A DNA stretch of 64,000 nt from Hemibagrus wyckioides. Lineage: Eukaryota > Chordata > Actinopteri > Siluriformes > Bagridae. Both the position numbers and the translations under genes were made by a program. The stretch is taken from the NCBI RefSeq assembly GCF_019097595.1, contig NC_080715.1, positions 24,960,573 through 25,024,572 on the forward strand, written 5' to 3'. The notes under the pieces were generated by a model. It was not told where the DNA came from and searched no databases. It saw only the letters and a program-made list of their open reading frames with translations. The number at the start of each line of letters is the position of its first letter. Positions within the stretch are counted from its first letter, which is position 1. Shown here in pieces: positions 1 through 11,109 of the stretch.

Positions 1-204
1 TTGCAAAGAAACACAACACATGAATAAGGTTGCATAGAGAAAAATGTTATTACATATGTGATCAAAGTACACCAAGAAATCTAAGACATGCCTGATATAT
101 AGTAAAGATTTGTTTATTTGCACACATAAAACAGGGAGTTAAATAGTGGCTCTCAAAATGGCCCAAGGCAAAGCAAGAATTGTATATTCAGAGTATTTGC
201 ATAG
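1..204. other. gene-free AT-rich start of window
   Basis: No splice-bounded open frame or recognisable repeat is seen here. Confidence 0.5.
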
Positions 205-206
205 TA

Positions 207-402
207 CAGGGTGTCCCATCGGTCCAGCATCATATGGTTTATTTTTACAGACCATGAAGTATCCAAACAAGGACAAATAAATCCAAATAATTCAACTCAT
301 AGATTGAAGTCAAATGTATTAACAAAAAATTCTATAAATAAAAGCATATGTTTTGCTGTTTTTATATTTTCTCCTGTGATGCTGGACTTATGGGGCACCC
401 TG
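207..402. mobile_element. MITE, Tc1/mariner type, about 196 bp
   Basis: Both ends carry matching terminal inverted repeats of roughly 26 bp, starting CAGGGTGTCCCAT on the left and CAGGGTGCCCCAT when the right end is read in reverse. Each end is flanked by TA, the standard Tc1/mariner target duplication. The interior is AT-rich and has no transposase frame, so this is a non-autonomous element. The CAGGGTG start is common in mariner-like elements. Confidence 0.75.
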
Positions 403-3400
403 TATAATAAAGCACCTTTAACACATTCTTGTTTTTTTTAAAATAATATGCACAGTGACAGAGAAGACCATTAATTTATCTGGAATGCACCCCAGCTTAA
501 AGTAGTCTAAAGGACATTTTCCAAAAAAAAAAAAAAAAAATTATGCATCAGCTTTTCAACAAAAATAGCATAACCATTTTAAAACATTTTTGCATTTCTT
601 CCCAAAAATGTTAGGTCATCATTGGTAATCATTTTACGGTTGTTCCTCAAGCTTCTTACCATGCTTTTTTTCTTTTTTTTCTTTTTCATTTTTTTATTAC
701 TGTTCTCTTTTGTGTAAACAGGGACTCAACAGACTGCTCAGACAATAATTTTGCAATATTTAGGCAGGTCACATGGATTAAATGAAATGATGGATTTGAT
801 ATTACAATTGGAAAGACAAAGAATTCTCTGGATGTCAGAGAGAGGTTCTAGGAAAAAGAACAGATTTAAAATGGTAACAGATGTAATATGCTTTTTATTA
901 TATATGTCACAGTGTAAATAGATTCCTTAATTAATATTCTAACTTTCACTATTCTTGTTAATACTAATAATTGATAATTGTTTATAAGGATTTAAATTTT
1001 TGTGACATTCCATCACTTTGTTATGCACTGTGACAAATTTGTAGTGAAGGAGCAAGAACTTATTTCTTTCTCTCTCTTGCAAGCAAACAACAGGGCCAGT
1101 TTTTTTTGCCAGTACAAACATCAGTGCAAAATTGGGTTGAGTACAAAATGTTTGTCACTAAAATGTGCACAAAAATGTGTCTTATGTGTCTAATGTGCTA
1201 ATATTCTGTAGTGCCTATAAATGTACATTAAAGCTTTTGCTATAATTTTTAGCTTTCACTGTGCAAAATCTTTAAATGTTTATCTTGTGCCCCTGTACAT
1301 TTTCAGTATGTGCGAAAATTTTAGACATTCTTCTTTTTGTTTGCAGATGCATTGTGACACACACTCTCTTTTTCACAACTCAGTGAAGACTCTTTTATTG
1401 CCTCTCCAAGCTTGTTACTTCAAAAAAAATCCCCTAAAGCAAATAGGGCAAACAAGTCAAAATGCCACCTACACAAACATCAAGACATATACAGCTTAGA
1501 AACAGATGTCCTCAAATGTATGCAAATTGTACACAAGCCTTCAACTACACATGTTAGAACCATTATTATACAACAGTTAGTTCTAGTCCACTAATGTGAT
1601 TGGTTGAGCAGTGTTCCAAGACATATAATGTCTTATATATTGTATAACCATATTGGGAAGTTTCGCTCATTGTATCACGCTGATTGTCTGTGTCCTCCAC
1701 AAAAAAATTACAATTCCACCAACACTGAAACTCTTACTATAGTAGAAGTAATGACAAAAGCAAAGTTCTTCATGAATATACCTTTTGATTTGCAATATGA
1801 AAGCTTATTTGATAAAGATGAAAAGGAAGATGGAAAGATAATTTTCCAGGAAGCTCCTTTGACAAGAATGTTCAAATCAAGCTGACAGGATATAAAGTGC
1901 CTGTAGCTTTTTGGGGAGCTATTTACAAACGTAGGGAAAAAACAAATAAAACATTTGACCAAATTGTGTCTGAAATGTCAATTACTCTTGTATAAAAGCA
2001 ATCACAATCGTGTGGTTATACTGAATCTTACCATGGCTGTGATTAGCTACAACACTCCCTGCTATACTCTTGCAATTTTGCTTACAAAACACATTAACAG
2101 CATCCCCTGTTTCAAAGACAGTCCCTGTTTGATCTTCTCCTTATCCATGCAGTGCCTTAAGTATGTAAATACATTCAAAGCAATTAAGACTGAAAGTAAA
2201 AACATTTTTTGGACAGATTATAGCAGAGCATTTTAGTAGTGCTGTGAGCATTCATCTTCAGATGAAATAAAGTTGCACTATGGGTACTGTAACATAATTC
2301 CCCATTATTCCCCATAGGACACTTCTGAAACAATTTTATAAGCAATAGGAAATCTATCCATAAAAGTATGAAGGATAATTATTTTGTACCTATTCACTGA
2401 TTTAAAATAATGATAAGTTTAGCAGGGTCTGTGTATAATTCTGTTCAACTGTCTGGTTACTGGCACTAGGGAGGCAGTTTATTCCATTACTTTTTTTTTG
2501 TTTTGTTTGTTATTTTTAATCTATCGAACCCTCCATACAGCTACGTTTCTCTACACATTCTTTCTTTGCTTTGCTGAATATATGTAACTTGGTCTATGCA
2601 GCAAATACACAATTAATAGAGTGAAGACAGTTGTGTCTGAATGCTACTTTTTCCAGTGTTATTATAGAGGTAATTATGTTGGTTTACTATAAGCTATAAG
2701 GGTTTAGCAACCATGAAATATTATGATGGTGTTTTGTTTAATATACTGATGTGTGCTGCTATGAGCAATTTGTCAGCTCACATCTAACAGCTCTATCAGT
2801 GGAAAACAGCCCCCATAGAGACACAACTAAGATTTGTTCACCCTCAGTACAGGCAATGTAGTTGCGTAGTATTGTGTGTGTGGTGCAGCTATGAGTATAT
2901 CACACTCAGCAACATTGCTGTTTGTTTTTAAACAAACCAACAGAAAACACCTGAATGCACAGGTTGAAAAAGAACTAGAGGACATGCACTGTAATGAGAT
3001 TTTTTTTCTGCTGTCAGGGAGGTGGTCAGATAGGGTTTTTTTTTAATAAATAGTTAATGGCTTGGTAAAGAGTTACTGGATATTTATATTTAGCTATCCA
3101 AAACAACTCGAGGTAGAACGGGTTAATCTGGTTTCTACATGGCCTTTGTCTGCAAGCTAACACTTTTTCATGGACGAGTTGATCTACCTGTATTTTCTTA
3201 CACTTACACCCTTATCTCATATAGTGTGAAAGCCTCTCTAATACACTGTGAACCTGGTATTTGTGTGGGATAGGTAACTGTGTGAAACTGACATTCTGTT
3301 AAAGGTCAGTACACAGGAGGGGAGAGAAAAGGTAGAAACAGAATTTTCTAAAAGCCCCACATTGAAAGTACACTATAATGGAGATATTGTTTTATTTTAA

Positions 3401-4819
3401 AATTACTACAAATACTATAGTTCACAGGTATGTTGATCTATTTGCTTTGTCCTTTGTAGTCATTGTAATTACTGCCACAGATCATTAGATGTCATTTTCT
3501 ATAAAGATTCCATCCATCCTGCTTAAATGGAAACTTGCAAGACATTGTATCTAGCCTAAAAGCATGCATCAGAGAAACAGCTGTGTGTATATATGTGTGT
3601 GTGTGAGAGAGAGAGAGTGTCTGTGTGCTGGTTAGTCATCATCTCCTGCTGTCAGTGGGAGGTTTTCAGTTTTTCAAAACTAATATTCTACAGCTTGCAG
3701 GGAAAAATTCCAGAGTAGTTTGAGACCTAGTGAAGGTTTTGGAGACACTTCTCAAGATTCCACAGTCATTCCACAGAGTGTCACAGATTACAAAGACTTA
3801 CTAATGACTAAACACAAGCACAGTGTTTCCAAATTCCTTTTAATCAAGCTATAACCCCCCCACCCCCAAACACACATACACGCACACACACATTACTGAA
3901 GAATGTGTCTGTTTTTTATTTAGGAGAATAACTTATGTTGCACTGCCCCATTAAAACACCACCACGTCAATAAACAAGTTTCCTCCCATCCCAAAAGGAT
4001 GCCTAGAGTCCATAACACCCTTTACATGCCGTTACCTTTTAGAAATACTATGTGAAAGCTTGAGATGGGCAGATGATCACAGATTAAAAAACAGGGCCAC
4101 ATCAGTCAAGATTTCCAAGATTTTAAAAGACCAAATAAAGCAAAACTATAGCAAATTATATTTTTACACAGCATAATCCATACCACTAATGATTTGTTTG
4201 ACATGTATCATTTAATATGAATACAATAATCATGCATAAAAGAAGAAAAATGAACATATAATAAAATACAGTTGAAACAATTTTAACTTTAAATTGAAAA
4301 GGGTAACTTTGATTTGAATCTAAAATTTAGCTAAAATAGCACGTTTATGGAAAGGTGTTACACTTATGCACTACATATATGAACTTGTAATCAGTTTGTA
4401 CAACAGTGTCAGTGACATAGTGGGGATGGAAACAGATAAAGTGAGTCAGCTGTAATGTTACATGAGTATTGTTACCATACAAACACTATGCTATGCAATT
4501 ACAGCTGGCAAATTATGACAACTTTGTAGAATAGGATTTTAAATGGATTACACAAGTTTACAGTGTATAGAACATTCAATTGTGTGATTTCAGTTCATGC
4601 AACACTACATGCATGTGTGTGTGTGGGGGGGGGGGATTGGGGGGGAGCAATGGTGTTTAAAGCAGTATTTAGACTGCATAACCCCCTGTTTGCTATATGA
4701 TTTCCCAATGTAACACTATGAAGAAAAATGATAACATATGCAGTTAAAGTTCAGTCAGAATTATTTAAAACATAATAAACTTAGCAGCCAGGGCCTTTTA
4801 TTTGATTTGAAGAACTTAT
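403..4819. other. intergenic stretch with simple repeats
   Basis: No coding exon is recognised in this 4.4 kb. It holds an A-tract near 522-540, a GT/GA run near 3595-3620, a C/CA-rich stretch near 3856-3892 and a G-run near 4625-4648. A 93-codon open frame at 1604-1885 has no recognised domain. The part next to 4820 is probably 3' UTR of the minus-strand NHL gene, since an AATAAA on the minus strand lies about 20 bases beyond its stop codon. Confidence 0.5.
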
Positions 4820-7455
4820 TTATTTGTATTGGTATATCTTGATGCAGTGGTGCATGCTGTCTGACACCACTAAGAACCCATTGGGTAGCAAGGCAAGCCC
4901 TCGGGGACTACTTAGTCCCTCAGTAACCATTGTTCTACCTAAACCTTCAGGTGGGTATAGCACTACACGATGCTGCTCTGCCCAATCTGCTACTAGCACT
5001 GCTCCATTGCTGTCAATGCAAAGTCCCCACGGGCTGGTAAGGACAGGTCCCATGCTAGAACAAACTCCAAGGATGCGTAGAATATTCCAGTCAGGTCCCA
5101 GAACCTTCACACATGGCTCTCGACCTGCCTCACTGCCTCGCTCAGACACTGCCACAAGACCTGTGTGTAGGCACGCGTTCACTAGGTAAGGTCTGTGGAA
5201 TCCAGTCACTACAGTTCGCTCTAGTCTTGATCCAGTTTTTGGCTCAAGTCTCAGGGAACTTAATGTGCCTTTACGAATATCTGCAACAAGGAACTCATCC
5301 TTCTGAGTCACTGTCACTCCCCTGGGTGCTTCCAGCTCATCTCGTGGGACCCCTGCAATATAAGGTCCCCCTCCAAAGGTTTGCAGGAGCCGTCCATGTC
5401 GATTAAAAATTAGCAGGGCTCGTTCAGCTGCACAGCTAAGAGCAATGAGACCTTTAGAATTAACAGCTACATCAAAGTAATTGCGGCAGGATCCTGATGA
5501 GCCTCTAGGGTCATTATTTGGGGAAGTCACTTGCTGAAAAACATTGCCATACTGATCAAATACCTGAACACGAGCATTCCCACAATCCACCAAGAAAAGC
5601 TGACCCTGAGGTGTAGCATGGACACCACTTGGCAGAGTAAGGTCTGCACGTCCTGAGCCCTGTTTACCAAATCGTCGAACAAGACACATTTCCACTGCTG
5701 ACAATCTCTGTGCATCCTCTTCAAATTCCATAAGGGTTGGTTTACTTCTTTCTCCCCAGATCCTAACCCCATCCATGCGCTTAGACCCAGTGCTTACATG
5801 CTGGTTTAGTCTATCTTGGGAGGACCCATCAATGACTGACATAGACAGTGAACGTGAAACTCCCCAAGACCATCCTTTATGTTGTGGGTGTTCTTTTTGT
5901 GAATAGTTTCCATGACTAGGGCCAGATTTAGCCTGTGATGCTGATGTCTGCCGGTGCCTACTGACCTTCCACTTGCTTGATTGATCTTTTCCATTGATGA
6001 GTGGACGAGAAAGCTCACTACTGGATCTAGAGAGTCTGTGATTTGGAGTGGTATAGTTTTTAGAAGAGCTGACAATGAAAGTGTATCCAGAATCAACACT
6101 CTCAGCAGGAGAAGGAGTACGATTGTATCCATGGTCATCAAAGGATGTAGTAAGGTGAGACAATGAACGGTCATGTGACGGCAAATCCTGGCATTGGTGG
6201 CTAGAGTTAATATCTCTCTGACTTCTGGCGGATGGCATTGAGCTAATTCGAGATGTTCCCTTGAAGGAATTTTGTTCCCTCCTGTCTGTCTTTGGGTCTT
6301 CACAATGATTGCATAAGAATGGACCTTTCTGTGGCTGATGTTCTCTTTCTGAGGATAGAGATTCCAGCTGCTTCCTTGCTGCTTCTGAAGCAAGAGATTG
6401 AATTGATCCGTTTTGCTGACACATAAATTCTTCTTCTAACTCCATGTTGCTAAGCAATGCTGGTACAGCCATGAAAAGCTCATCTCCTTTGAATTCAGAT
6501 GTGGGTGATTCACACTCTTCTTCCTGCAATGATTCACGCTCACTGGGGACCAGCTTTGGGTGCCAGTGGCCCATATGTGGTGACAGTGGTTTCACATCTT
6601 CACCAGATTCTTCATCACTTTGGGCTGAAAGTTTGATTTTTCGGATAGCTCTCTGGTTTCCACAACTATTTGATGAAATTAGAACTTGGCTATGTCCAGG
6701 CCCTGCTCCATCAGGCATGCTCCTACCTCCTTTCCCAGGTTCTGTCCATCTATCACATTGCCCCCCAGAGGCATGGAGGGAACACAGCTGTCCCTTTAAT
6801 CCACAGGCACCAACAGGGAGATTAACAGCATGGTCCTGCACCGTAATATCACCAAAGGTGACAGCTTTTGGTTGGGCACTGGGTTTGAATGACACACGTT
6901 TTAGAGCAAGTGAAATTTCCCATGGCTGAAGAAGCTCTGCAACACTCTTAAGAAGCAAATCATACTTTTGGTCTACTTCACCCCCAACTTTGTCTCCATT
7001 TGCATTTTTTTCATTAGTATTTTTAATTTGATCTCTTAACTGACAGATTTTACGCAGGCGCTGATCTATAAGTGCTTGTCCAACTCGGACAGCTGCTGCA
7101 TTGTCCCTTTGCATCTGCTCCAGTCTGCGCTGTAAATCCCGATGATCCTGCTCCACTCTCTCCAGCAGGCGACGTTCCTCTCTTTGTGCTCCCAGCAGAG
7201 CACGTTCCACTCCTCTGCCCACTATCTCAGCCTCAACTGCCTGCCGTTCCCGAAGCCGCCTGAGTTCTGTCTCACTAACTGCTAAATCACAGAGGGCCTG
7301 GGTGGCCCAACAGGGCAAGGGAAGGGAGGACACCATGGTACACTGTTTTTGGTTCTCTGGACCTTCTGAATCTGACTGTTCCACTGGACTAAGCAAGGAT
7401 AGAAGAGAGGTACTAGGGGAAGCCTTGTTGCTTAATGGAGACACATGTAACATGA
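4820..7455 (-). CDS. coiled-coil/NHL-repeat protein, TRIM-NHL-like without RING (main coding exon)
   Basis: One long exon is open for 877 codons from an ATG at 7453; a splice acceptor (TGCAG) ends at 7456. Residues about 55-150 are rich in R, E, L and Q and should form a coiled coil. Residues about 160-585 are low-complexity, Ser-rich and probably disordered. Residues about 589-877 form an NHL beta-propeller: repeated units such as LPSGVHATPQGQLFLVD, SPWGLCIDSNGAVLVAD and SPRGLALLPNGFLVVSD, ending in HCIKIYQYK. That layout is the back half of a TRIM-NHL protein (TRIM2, TRIM3 and TRIM32 are relatives). No Cys/His pattern of a RING or B-box is visible in the exon, so ubiquitin-ligase activity cannot be assumed. 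In TRIM-NHL proteins the propeller binds protein or RNA partners. The exact orthologue is not recognised. A shadow frame at the ATG would give an intron-free start, but the upstream exon at 9743-9758 joins in frame. Confidence 0.85.
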
Positions 7456-7897
7456 CTGCACTGAAGGATATTTGGGATTGTGAGACTTTGAAGTATTATG
7501 TAATGGCTTCTAAGAAGGCATTCTTTTCTCAGGGACCTGTATAAAATATAAAGGGAAAAGGGCATTATGTTATAAATTAGATAATTATAGAGCAAATAGT
7601 TTAATACATTTTGAATACATTTATCTTTTAATACATTTTTCCAAGATAATAATGTTAAATGTGTTCTGGCATTCAGGTGATTGAATGAACTTCCCCTAGA
7701 TGTCTGAACAGCTGATTCACTGGCAGTATTCAAACACTGTCAATAAACTTACCATTTCCTGAAGAACTTAAATTAACACTTTAATATTAGAAAATGTCTG
7801 TGTGCTTTTCTGCCTATATTACATCCACAGTTTATTTTTCCTTGGGTATTATTATTAATGAACTAGTATAAGGATGTATTTATTAACAGAAACTTCT

Positions 7898-7945
7898 GTA
7901 AGTCGCTTTGGATGAGGGCATCTCCCAAATGCCATAACTGGAAAA
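7898..7945 (+). repeat. teleost retroposon 3' tail fragment
   Basis: The phrase GTAAGTCGCTTTGGATGAGG followed by GCATCTCCCAAATGCC is a diverged copy of a 3' tail shared by many teleost SINEs and LINEs. The rest of the element is not recognisable. The family assignment is from memory of the motif. Confidence 0.5.
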
Positions 7946-8770
7946 AAAAAAAATAAAAAAATTAGCAGAAAACTTCTATTATAATTACATCATAATAATC
8001 ATTGTCAAAGTTTGTAAACACATGACCATCAGTCCCTTATATGAGTCTTCCCCAATTCCATGTGTGGAAGCACACAATTGAATAGGATACTTGTGTGCTG
8101 TAGCACTACAATTTTCATTCACTCTAATTAAGAAGGGTAGTGAACTCTGGAATGCGATATTATAAGTGTTAGGGAAAGATGCCCACAAACTTTTGCCATG
8201 TAGTGTATATAATAGATATTGAACCTACATTCTTATATGTGTAGCATTGGATACAGCTTAACTCACATGGAAACACAGCATTACTGAGACATGATTAATA
8301 AAAACTACATATCCTAATCATACAGTTGTTCACATGATCCCATTATTATTTCTAAAGTTTTTTATTATTTATAAAGCACAGTATATTTTTATTTACTTCT
8401 AATGTATACAAACTAGTTCTCTTAGAAGTTGATAGCTAATTAATTATGTAAAATCCTATTGCTCCAAAACGTCACCCTTTTTGTCTTATAGATAGTAATA
8501 CAAATAGGCAACTCATCTATTGATAGTGTTGCTTGTTGCAGTAACAGTAGGAGGGAGTAGTGGTGGACTGACAGCTGGTTAGCTGAATATAGGATACAGA
8601 TAATGTGACATCCTGTGGTAGAGTTTAAAAGGTGAGGAGACTGTAAGACGTAGAAAATGGAGGAACAGGAACAGAGAAGACTAGAAGACGGAAATCAAGA
8701 TATTGCTACGGTATTTAAAAAGCACTGAATATTTTATTAGCATTTCAAATGCAGAGAGGGTAATAGCTGT

Positions 8771-8849
8771 GTGTGTGTGTGTGTGTGTGGGAGGAGGAGG
8801 AGAAGGAAAAGTCAACCTGTCATTTCACAAAAGACACACACACACACAG
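8771..8849. repeat. GT, GGA and CA simple repeats
   Basis: A (GT)9-10 run is followed by a GGAGGA-type purine stretch and a short CA run. Ordinary intronic microsatellite. Confidence 0.85.
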
Positions 8850-9742
8850 ATCCCAGCCATCAGTATGGAAATCTTATGAAATCTAATCTAATGAAAAACA
8901 CAGCTTAGTGAAAGCTATGACCACAAAGACAGGTTTTCTATCTCTTTGGCATGTCATATGGTTAATTTACATTTCATGTTGCAATCTATTTAAAATAGTT
9001 TCATTTAAACAAGTGCTTTCCTACTGTTTATTTGTGGAATTAATTAAAATATAAGCTGCTGATGAAAATGGCTGATGAAAATAATGAATTAATCAATAAT
9101 CATGACTGAGAGCAAGGATTAATTGTACCAAAAGTTAACAAGGCATGCAATTTGTGCATTTTCCTTCTTTTATGTGTCTGTTTAGTAGTCGCATGTATAG
9201 CAGTCCTAAGCTGACAGTGTGTTGAATTTCCATTAGAATATAGCTTACATTCTAAATAATACAAAAGGAGATCAGGTATCCATTACAACCTAAATTATAC
9301 ATGAGGAGCTGATACTGCCGCAGTCGTAATTAAGTTCCTTTAGAAAGAAACACATTAGGTCTATGTTACCAGAAAGAAACAGACATACTAAAAATGTCAT
9401 CAAAGAATAGTAAGCGACTGACAAAACTTTCGGAAACTTCTCGATTTCTTTGCTGCTAGTACGTCAATTATTTAACAATAATGAATAAATCACCATGCCA
9501 GTATGATAAAGCTCATGCATAACAGTGTACTTTAAATTAGCTACTACATTTTGTTGTATAACTATCATAGACAATTAAACAAAACATGCAAGTTTACTTA
9601 ATTAAAAGTTTTATTTCAACATGTTGAGATGATTTAGTTTATAAGCATGCGTAAGCAAGTATTATTTGAAGAATGTCATAATGTCATAGTGAAGCTCATC
9701 ATTAGATAAATATATGAAGAGAAAATCAAATTAGACCCTTAC

Positions 9743-9850
9743 CTGTGTTGAGGGTCATGTAGGTACCTGTGCATCACTCTCTCTCTCTCACCTACTCACT
9801 GTCCCTCAGTCTCTTTTAGCATTCTGCTTCCTGCTGTTGCTAAGAGACTC
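9743..9850 (-). CDS. probable first exon of the NHL gene (coding part 9743-9758)
   Basis: On the minus strand a strong donor, ACACAG then GTAAGG, ends this exon at 9743. The last ATG before it, at 9756-9758, starts ATG ACC CTC AAC ACA G. Spliced to the acceptor at 7456 this reads MTLNTV and runs straight into MLHVSPL of the main exon, adding six residues in frame (883 in total). The upstream limit of the exon is not defined by sequence; about 9850 is a guess. There is no transcript evidence, and translation could also begin at the ATG at 7453 with this exon wholly 5' UTR. Confidence 0.45.
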
Positions 9851-10299
9851 AAAAAAAGAAAAAACCTAGTATAATGCTCAAGGGCAGCTGCCAGCTAATT
9901 ACAGTTTTTGGAAGGAAAAAGGGCTAAACAACACTTTTTCTTTAACAAACAGCTTTGTGGGTTGGTTTGTAGTACTTTTGCTGTATGCATAATTAATAAA
10001 TGAATGAATAATAATTATACTGCTATGTAATACAAAATATTCATATTCTTATTTCAACTATTAAAAAGCATCAAGTATCACAGATGTTACTTTTGATCAC
10101 AAAATTGTACCGCATGTTTAGACATGAAGAAAAATTAACACTTATATCAGTTCTAATTGTAATCCATTTGTGTCACCAACGGCATTTATTTTAACAGTTA
10201 CAATATTATTCTTGAGAATTGTTTTTACTCTGATTTTTCTCAAGATGATTGCTTGGCAATATTTTTTTGCCCTCTCTCTCTCTTTCTCTCTACATACAT
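9851..10299. other. upstream flank of the NHL gene
   Basis: AT-rich sequence with no gene recognised. If the exon near 9743-9850 is real, the NHL gene promoter should lie here, but no TATA box at a sensible spacing or CpG-rich core is evident. Confidence 0.4.
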
Positions 10300-11034
10300 A
10301 CATACACACACATGTTACCCAAGGTTTTGGGACACCCCTCCAAATCATTGAATTCAGGTGTTGTTTTTCAGGGGTTGGGTCTGGCCCCTTAGTTCCAGTG
10401 AAAGGAACTCTTAATGCTTCAACATACGAAGACATTTTGGACAATTTCATGCTCCCAACTTTGTGGGACAAGTTTGCGGATGACCCCTTCCTGTTCCAAC
10501 ATGACTGTACACCAGTGCACAAAGCAAGGTCCATAAAGACATGGGTGAGAGGGTTTGTTGAGGAGGAACTTGACTGGCCCACCCTTTGCAGCTATAACAG
10601 CTTAAACTCTTCTGGGAAGGCTTTCCACAAGGTTTAGGAGTCTGTTTATGGGAATCTTTGACAATTCCTCTAGAAGTGCATTTGTGAGGTCAGGCACTGA
10701 TGTTGGAAGCTCACAGTCTTCACTCTAATTCATCCCAAAGGTCTTCTATCAGGTTGAGCTCAGGACTCTGTGCAGGCCAGTCAAGTTCCTCCACACCAAA
10801 ATCACTCATCCATGTCTTTATGCACTGGTGCACAGTCATGTTGGAACAGGAGGGGGTCATCCCCAAACTGTTTCCACAAAGTTGGGTGCATGAAATTTTC
10901 CAAAATGTCTTGGTATGCTGAAGCATTAAGAGTTCCTTTCAGTGGAACTAAGGGACCAAGTCCAACACCTGAAAAACAACACCTGAATTCAATGATTCAA
11001 TTATCTGTCCCAGAACTTTTGGCAATATAGTGTA
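10300..11034. mobile_element. fold-back Tc1-like element, copy A
   Basis: Two arms of about 265 bp, near 10318-10582 and 10770-11034, are inverted copies of one another separated by a loop of about 190 bp. Each arm encodes the same C-terminal piece of a Tc1-type transposase. The right arm reads on the minus strand and shows DWPAQSPELNLIE, the region holding the catalytic glutamate. The right end finishes in the CACTATATTGCCAAAAG type terminus common in fish Tc1 elements. No complete transposase is present, so the element is non-autonomous. A second copy of the same design lies at 42935-43743. Confidence 0.7.
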
Positions 11035-11109
11035 TGTATGTATGTTTGTATAAATATATTCATGTAATTTAATTTAGTAATTCTGCACCTAAATTAAAAC
11101 TGGTATATA
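11020..11109. repeat. left copy of a 90-bp inverted flank duplication
   Basis: This stretch, running from the end of fold-back copy A to the TA before the Tc1 element at 11110, recurs in inverted orientation at 12594-12683. I see two mismatches by eye. It is not part of either transposon's known end. Confidence 0.85.

Larger units (their letters stand above)
7456..9742 (-). other. probable intron of the NHL gene
   Basis: This lies between a donor at 9742/9743 (CAG then GTAAGG on the minus strand) and an acceptor at 7456. It contains a GT run near 8771-8788, a CA run near 8834-8849 and a retroposon tail at about 7900-7940. No coding exon or RING-like Cys/His pattern was seen. Confidence 0.5.

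Noticed and set aside
1604..1885. 93-codon open frame
   Set aside because: No domain, no splice sites of note and AT-rich codon use; it overlaps an equally long frame on the other strand. Kept as unexplained, not as a gene.
10142..10637. Open frames of 146 and 155 codons on opposite strands
   Set aside because: Both lie in the left arm of fold-back element A and read transposase-derived DNA; neither is a host gene.
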